From NCBI GenBank assembly GCA_009924885.1, contig RFQS01000056.1, forward strand, positions 1 through 10,680: DNA of 10,680 bases, given 5' to 3'. The position numbers and the translations under genes were made by a program. This document shows positions 7,918-10,680 of this stretch, one piece after another. The DNA comes from Pseudomonadota bacterium. Lineage in GTDB: Bacteria > Cyanobacteriota > Vampirovibrionia > LMEP-6097. Below the pieces are notes generated by a model that was not told the DNA's origin, did no database searches, and saw only the letters and a list, made by a program, of their open reading frames with translations. The first letter of the stretch is position 1. Every line of letters starts with the position of its first letter.

Positions 7918-8056
7918 TGATTACCTAGCAAGCCGCCCAAGATTTCGCGTCTAAACCATTCTACAGTTGAATTCTTTGCTCACATTTTGTTTGTGCATTC
8001 TATAATCAGGCAGAATAAGGGTTTAAGTCTTTTTATGGCGGCTTGCTAGGTAATCA
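7918..8056. mobile_element. MITE-like palindromic element with perfect 20-bp terminal inverted repeats
   Basis: TGATTACCTAGCAAGCCGCC (7918-7937) is the exact reverse complement of 8037-8056. Inside, GGTTTA recurs at similar distances from both stems, so the inverted ends extend imperfectly to about 37-40 bases. The stems are G+C-rich against an A+T-rich surround. The 99-bp core holds no ORF of note, so the element is non-autonomous. Possible 9-bp target duplications flank it. It could be a MITE, the fused ends of a deleted insertion sequence, or a large regulatory hairpin; I cannot name a parent family. It lies 12 bases upstream of the ATG at 7905 and may have displaced the native leader of gene B. 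Confidence 0.6.
7997..8026 (-). promoter_or_regulatory. Weak candidate promoter for gene B inside the palindromic element
   Basis: On the minus strand TTAAAC (8026-8021) is followed after 18 bases by TAGAAT (8002-7997), a five-of-six match to TATAAT; an overlapping TATAGA gives 16-base spacing. The -35 match is poor. It is offered because gene B lies behind a terminator and needs a promoter in this gap. Confidence 0.2.
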
Positions 8057-8057
8057 G

Positions 8058-8066
8058 AAAATTAAA
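8058..8066. repeat. 9-bp direct repeat, right copy (possible target duplication)
   Basis: AAAATTAAA, identical to 7907-7915, begins one base after the right inverted repeat of the palindromic element. Confidence 0.45.
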
Positions 8067-8085
8067 GACTGAGATCCTATAAACA

Positions 8086-8115
8086 ACGAAAGCCACTTTT
8101 AGAAGTGGCTTTCGT
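8086..8115 (-). terminator. Rho-independent terminator of gene A
   Basis: ACGAAAGCCACTT (8086-8098) pairs perfectly with 8103-8115 around a four-base loop, giving a 13-bp stem. It begins 32 bases past the stop codon of gene A. Read on the minus strand, the hairpin is followed by a T-rich TTGTTTAT. It separates gene A from gene B transcriptionally. The plus-strand side is also T-rich, but no plus-strand gene needs it. Confidence 0.8.
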
Positions 8116-8147
8116 GTATTTCTTATATATCAATTATCAACTAAGGC

Positions 8148-10679
8148 TTATGGCTGAAATGCTGCGTGTAAACCATTATTAAAAGCATCATTCGAATCAT
8201 CATGCTTAACCTTATCGACTAGTCCAGCTAAATAAGCAGATATGGCATCAGATCTATTACCCATGAAAAGTCCTGTAAAAACTTTAACCATCCTCTTCAG
8301 CAAGTTACTAGCATCTGGTCTAACTACACCACCTGAGCTATCGCCATTTTGCTCTACCGCTAATAGTTCATCAAAAGAATCATACTTACTCTTCCCTGCA
8401 GTAGAAAACTCCAGTTCACTAATTCTAGACTCAAAATTACTAGCAAGTTTATCTGCTTCCTTCGAGAATTTACTTATATCAGAACTACTTGGAAGAGTAA
8501 TAATATTTCCATCAACTAATCTACCCTTAGCATTAACTACAGCTTGAGTTTGGGATCTATCAGTATTCAAACCATTAAGTACAGTTAACATGATTTTCTT
8601 TAAATTTACATCTCTTTCAGCTAGAGCTAAATCATCACCTTGATCTACTACCAACAATTTACGAATATCCTCGTCTGATATATTGAAAGCACCGTTAGCC
8701 TTTCCATTATCTTTAGTCTTTTGATAAAGATCAGCTGCAAAATCTATAAAATTAGCTATCGCATTTTCCTTACTCGCAGATGCTGGACTCTGACCAGTTA
8801 TATGGTCTAAAATAGCCAAATCAGTCATCCCACTAGTTTTACCAAAGGAGACCTTAGACGCAATTGAGCTTAATTTTTGAGCTTGTTCGTTTTTAAGCAT
8901 CGCGATCTGCGTGCCTTGTGCAGCCTGCTTAGACCCTATATAGTCAGTCATCTCTTGCGCCACACTCCCTAAACCACCGTTAGCAGAATTATCTGCCTCT
9001 AAAGCATCCTTTACCTTATCAGAGCCTATCTCACCAGACTGTGGATCACCATTAGTAATAAAACTATGAAAAGACTCTAATATTCTATGAGCAACAGAAG
9101 TTAAACCAGCCTTATTTAAACTGGAAACAACGGCATTTACGACATTATCAGAATCACGAGTAGCTTGTGCACTGAATTTATTATATTTATCATAATCCGC
9201 TTGAACAACTTTCAGTAAGTCATATCCTAATTGCTTACCTTCTTTGTCATTTCTTAGCTGAAAAGCTATCTCTGTAGTACCAGTCTCTGTAAGGACTTTA
9301 TTTATTTTCCCTGCATCCACGAGGACGCTGCTAGCAGTAAGCCTAGAATCTGCGAGTTTTTGTAAATCTAGCTTACCATCCGTAAGAAAATTATTCAAAT
9401 CATTTGCAACATCCTTGATACCAGTCAGATTACTTGCTGCTACACCCGTTGGACCTTCAACAAGCTTTTGCACGATTTGATCAAAGGCTTTAGATTCAGT
9501 GTCAATGACTTTATTAGCTGCCTCGATCTGCCCTAAGCGATCCTCATTAAGTAAAGCCTCAAGGAAGGCTTGCTTCGCATCCACCCTAGCTTGACTCTCG
9601 CCTCGTTGTGAAGTGATATTTGATATATCAGAGACCTTAACAAGCGTAGAAGAATTAATGACATTTGATATATCTTGGAGTTCTTGTTTATTCAGAGCTC
9701 TAGTCACACCACCGACAGTAAAACTTTGTTGAGCATCGCCAGTACAACTCTCTATTTTCTTAGCGATCTCAGACTGTAACTTAACCTTCGCCACAGAGTA
9801 ATCTCGTGGAAGATTACCAAATCCTGTTTCAGCTGAATTTAGAGCAATTTTAAGTTGCTCTGCTGCTTTCACCTTTTTTGCAGACTGAAGAAGCATATCT
9901 TCGATTGATGTTTTCTTCTGCGAGTCACTCAAAGAAGCGACGGGTATAGCAACAGGAGTCACTTTACCAGCTTCACCACTAATTGCAGCTTGCAGATTTT
10001 TCTTCAGAGCCTTTGCATCAGCTGCCATCATCGCATATTTCTGAGGTTCATAAGCTAAATCTCTAACCGTTAGTACTAATTTCTCCTCAGCTTTAAAATC
10101 ATTATCAATATAAAGGTCTTTTATAGTATCCACTAAACCTTTTAAAACTTGCGACTGATCTCTAAGAGTTTCAGTAGTTGTTGTACCACTAGCCGCTCTA
10201 TAACTAATAGGTTTAGGAGTAAGCTTATTTACATTAGCACTAGAAAGCATCAAATCCTCAGCATTAGCCCAAACCTGTTTCCTCATTTCTTTGATAGATT
10301 TGACCACCGATGCACCAAGACTCTCTTCTAAATCATGATCTATAGGACCTTCTAAAATAGGACTAATAATCTCATGGATATTTTTCGCAAATTCTTTACC
10401 GATCTCCTTGTCACCAGCTATAGAAAATGCATCCTGAATTCGCTTATAGACATTTATAAATTCACCATTCTTTTCAGCGGGCTTCGCGAATTCCTTAGGA
10501 CCTAAATTTCTCATTAGAGTTAAAGCCAAATTATACTTTCGTACATCATCTCTTGCATAGACTGGAGCTTGCATTCTTAAAACGAGATCTTTAGAAATAG
10601 TATCTAGCCTTCCAGACGATTTAGTGCTAGCTAACTGTTTACTTAATAAAGCGAAGGTTGAATTTTGAGCTTGTTTTAG
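8148..10679 (-). CDS. Gene A: large helical protein of unknown family (5' end beyond window)
   Basis: The frame is open from the right edge to TAA at 8148 (843 residues in the window). An ATG at 10574 is in frame, but it has no ribosome site and 35 open coding-like codons precede it, so the true start is probably outside. No family is recognised. The protein is rich in Ala, Ser, Lys, Asp and Leu, poor in aromatic residues and Cys, predicted mostly helical, and shows no membrane segment in the visible part. About 187 residues before the end is KDNG followed by ISDEDIRKLL and a second Leu-rich helix, similar in layout to helical hairpins in genes B, C and E. Near the C-terminus SSGGV precedes an amphipathic helix (LLKRMVKVFTGLFMG) 50-36 residues from the end, matching the C-terminal layout of B and C. 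It has its own terminator. Function is unknown. Confidence 0.88.
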   Translation of the reverse strand, partial: LKQAQNSTFALLSKQLASTKSSGRLDTISKDLVLRMQAPVYARDDVRKYNLALTLMRNLGPKEFAKPAEKNGEFINVYKRIQDAFSIAGDKEIGKEFAKNIHEIISPILEGPIDHDLEESLGASVVKSIKEMRKQVWANAEDLMLSSANVNKLTPKPISYRAASGTTTTETLRDQSQVLKGLVDTIKDLYIDNDFKAEEKLVLTVRDLAYEPQKYAMMAADAKALKKNLQAAISGEAGKVTPVAIPVASLSDSQKKTSIEDMLLQSAKKVKAAEQLKIALNSAETGFGNLPRDYSVAKVKLQSEIAKKIESCTGDAQQSFTVGGVTRALNKQELQDISNVINSSTLVKVSDISNITSQRGESQARVDAKQAFLEALLNEDRLGQIEAANKVIDTESKAFDQIVQKLVEGPTGVAASNLTGIKDVANDLNNFLTDGKLDLQKLADSRLTASSVLVDAGKINKVLTETGTTEIAFQLRNDKEGKQLGYDLLKVVQADYDKYNKFSAQATRDSDNVVNAVVSSLNKAGLTSVAHRILESFHSFITNGDPQSGEIGSDKVKDALEADNSANGGLGSVAQEMTDYIGSKQAAQGTQIAMLKNEQAQKLSSIASKVSFGKTSGMTDLAILDHITGQSPASASKENAIANFIDFAADLYQKTKDNGKANGAFNISDEDIRKLLVVDQGDDLALAERDVNLKKIMLTVLNGLNTDRSQTQAVVNAKGRLVDGNIITLPSSSDISKFSKEADKLASNFESRISELEFSTAGKSKYDSFDELLAVEQNGDSSGGVVRPDASNLLKRMVKVFTGLFMGNRSDAISAYLAGLVDKVKHDDSNDAFNNGLHAAFQP

Positions 10680-10680
10680 C

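Noticed and set aside
7918..8056. The palindrome as the terminator of gene A
   Set aside because: The 99-base loop is too long, and a much better terminator already lies closer to gene A at 8086-8115.
6254..8547. Plus-strand open frames at 6254-6448, 7502-7729 and 8242-8547
   Set aside because: They are antisense to long, convincing minus-strand genes. Their Ser/Leu/Phe-rich products are typical complements of Lys/Glu-rich coding sequence.
10149..10331. Plus-strand open frame of 60 codons
   Set aside because: It is antisense to gene A, with no ribosome site or recognisable product.
10572..10574. ATG 10574 as the true start of gene A
   Set aside because: The frame stays open to the window edge with coding-like sequence, and no ribosome site precedes this ATG.

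Overview
The window is AT-rich bacterial DNA (about one third G+C by eye). Every gene I can support lies on the minus strand. Transcription order runs from right to left: gene A (8148 to beyond the right edge), gene B (7905 to about 5069, in two reading frames), gene C (4961-2532), small gene D (2521-2093) and gene E (2021 to beyond the left edge). Four of the five products are very large (from over 670 to about 950 residues), soluble-looking, almost wholly alpha-helical, rich in Leu/Ala/Lys/Asp/Ser, and belong to no family I recognise. I see no tRNA, rRNA, CRISPR array, transposase or metabolic gene. The composition and the large orphan helical proteins would fit a host-associated or intracellular bacterium, but nothing here fixes the taxon.

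Layout. Gene A ends at 8148 and is followed by a strong 13-bp stem-loop terminator (8086-8115). Next comes a 139-bp palindromic, MITE-like element (7918-8056) with perfect 20-bp inverted ends and 9-bp direct repeats beside it. Gene B starts 12 bases beyond that element. Its main frame stops at 5551, but the -1 frame is open from 5578 to 5069 with no ATG near its beginning. That second frame lines up with the C-terminal part of gene C, so gene B looks like a roughly 950-residue protein split by a frameshift (mutation, sequencing error or programmed slip). A 107-bp spacer follows, holding 2.7 copies of a 17-bp repeat. Each full copy carries a Shine-Dalgarno-like AGGAT and a two-codon ATG-ATT-TAG mini-ORF. 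Gene C (GTG start), gene D (10 bp after C, with a clear Shine-Dalgarno) and gene E (71 bp after D) read as one operon, possibly including gene B.

How they may work together. B and C, and more weakly A and E, share features in the same order. These are Asn-Gly or Asp-Gly turns followed by helical hairpins, a VFNP motif in B and C, an AKD-x-KN motif in B and C, and a C-terminal Ser-Gly plus amphipathic helix ending in Gly in A, B and C. I read the locus as a tandem, strongly diverged family of large alpha-helical, possibly HEAT-like proteins with one small helical companion (D). Function is unknown. Secreted effectors or structural scaffolds of a host-associated bacterium are possibilities, not conclusions.
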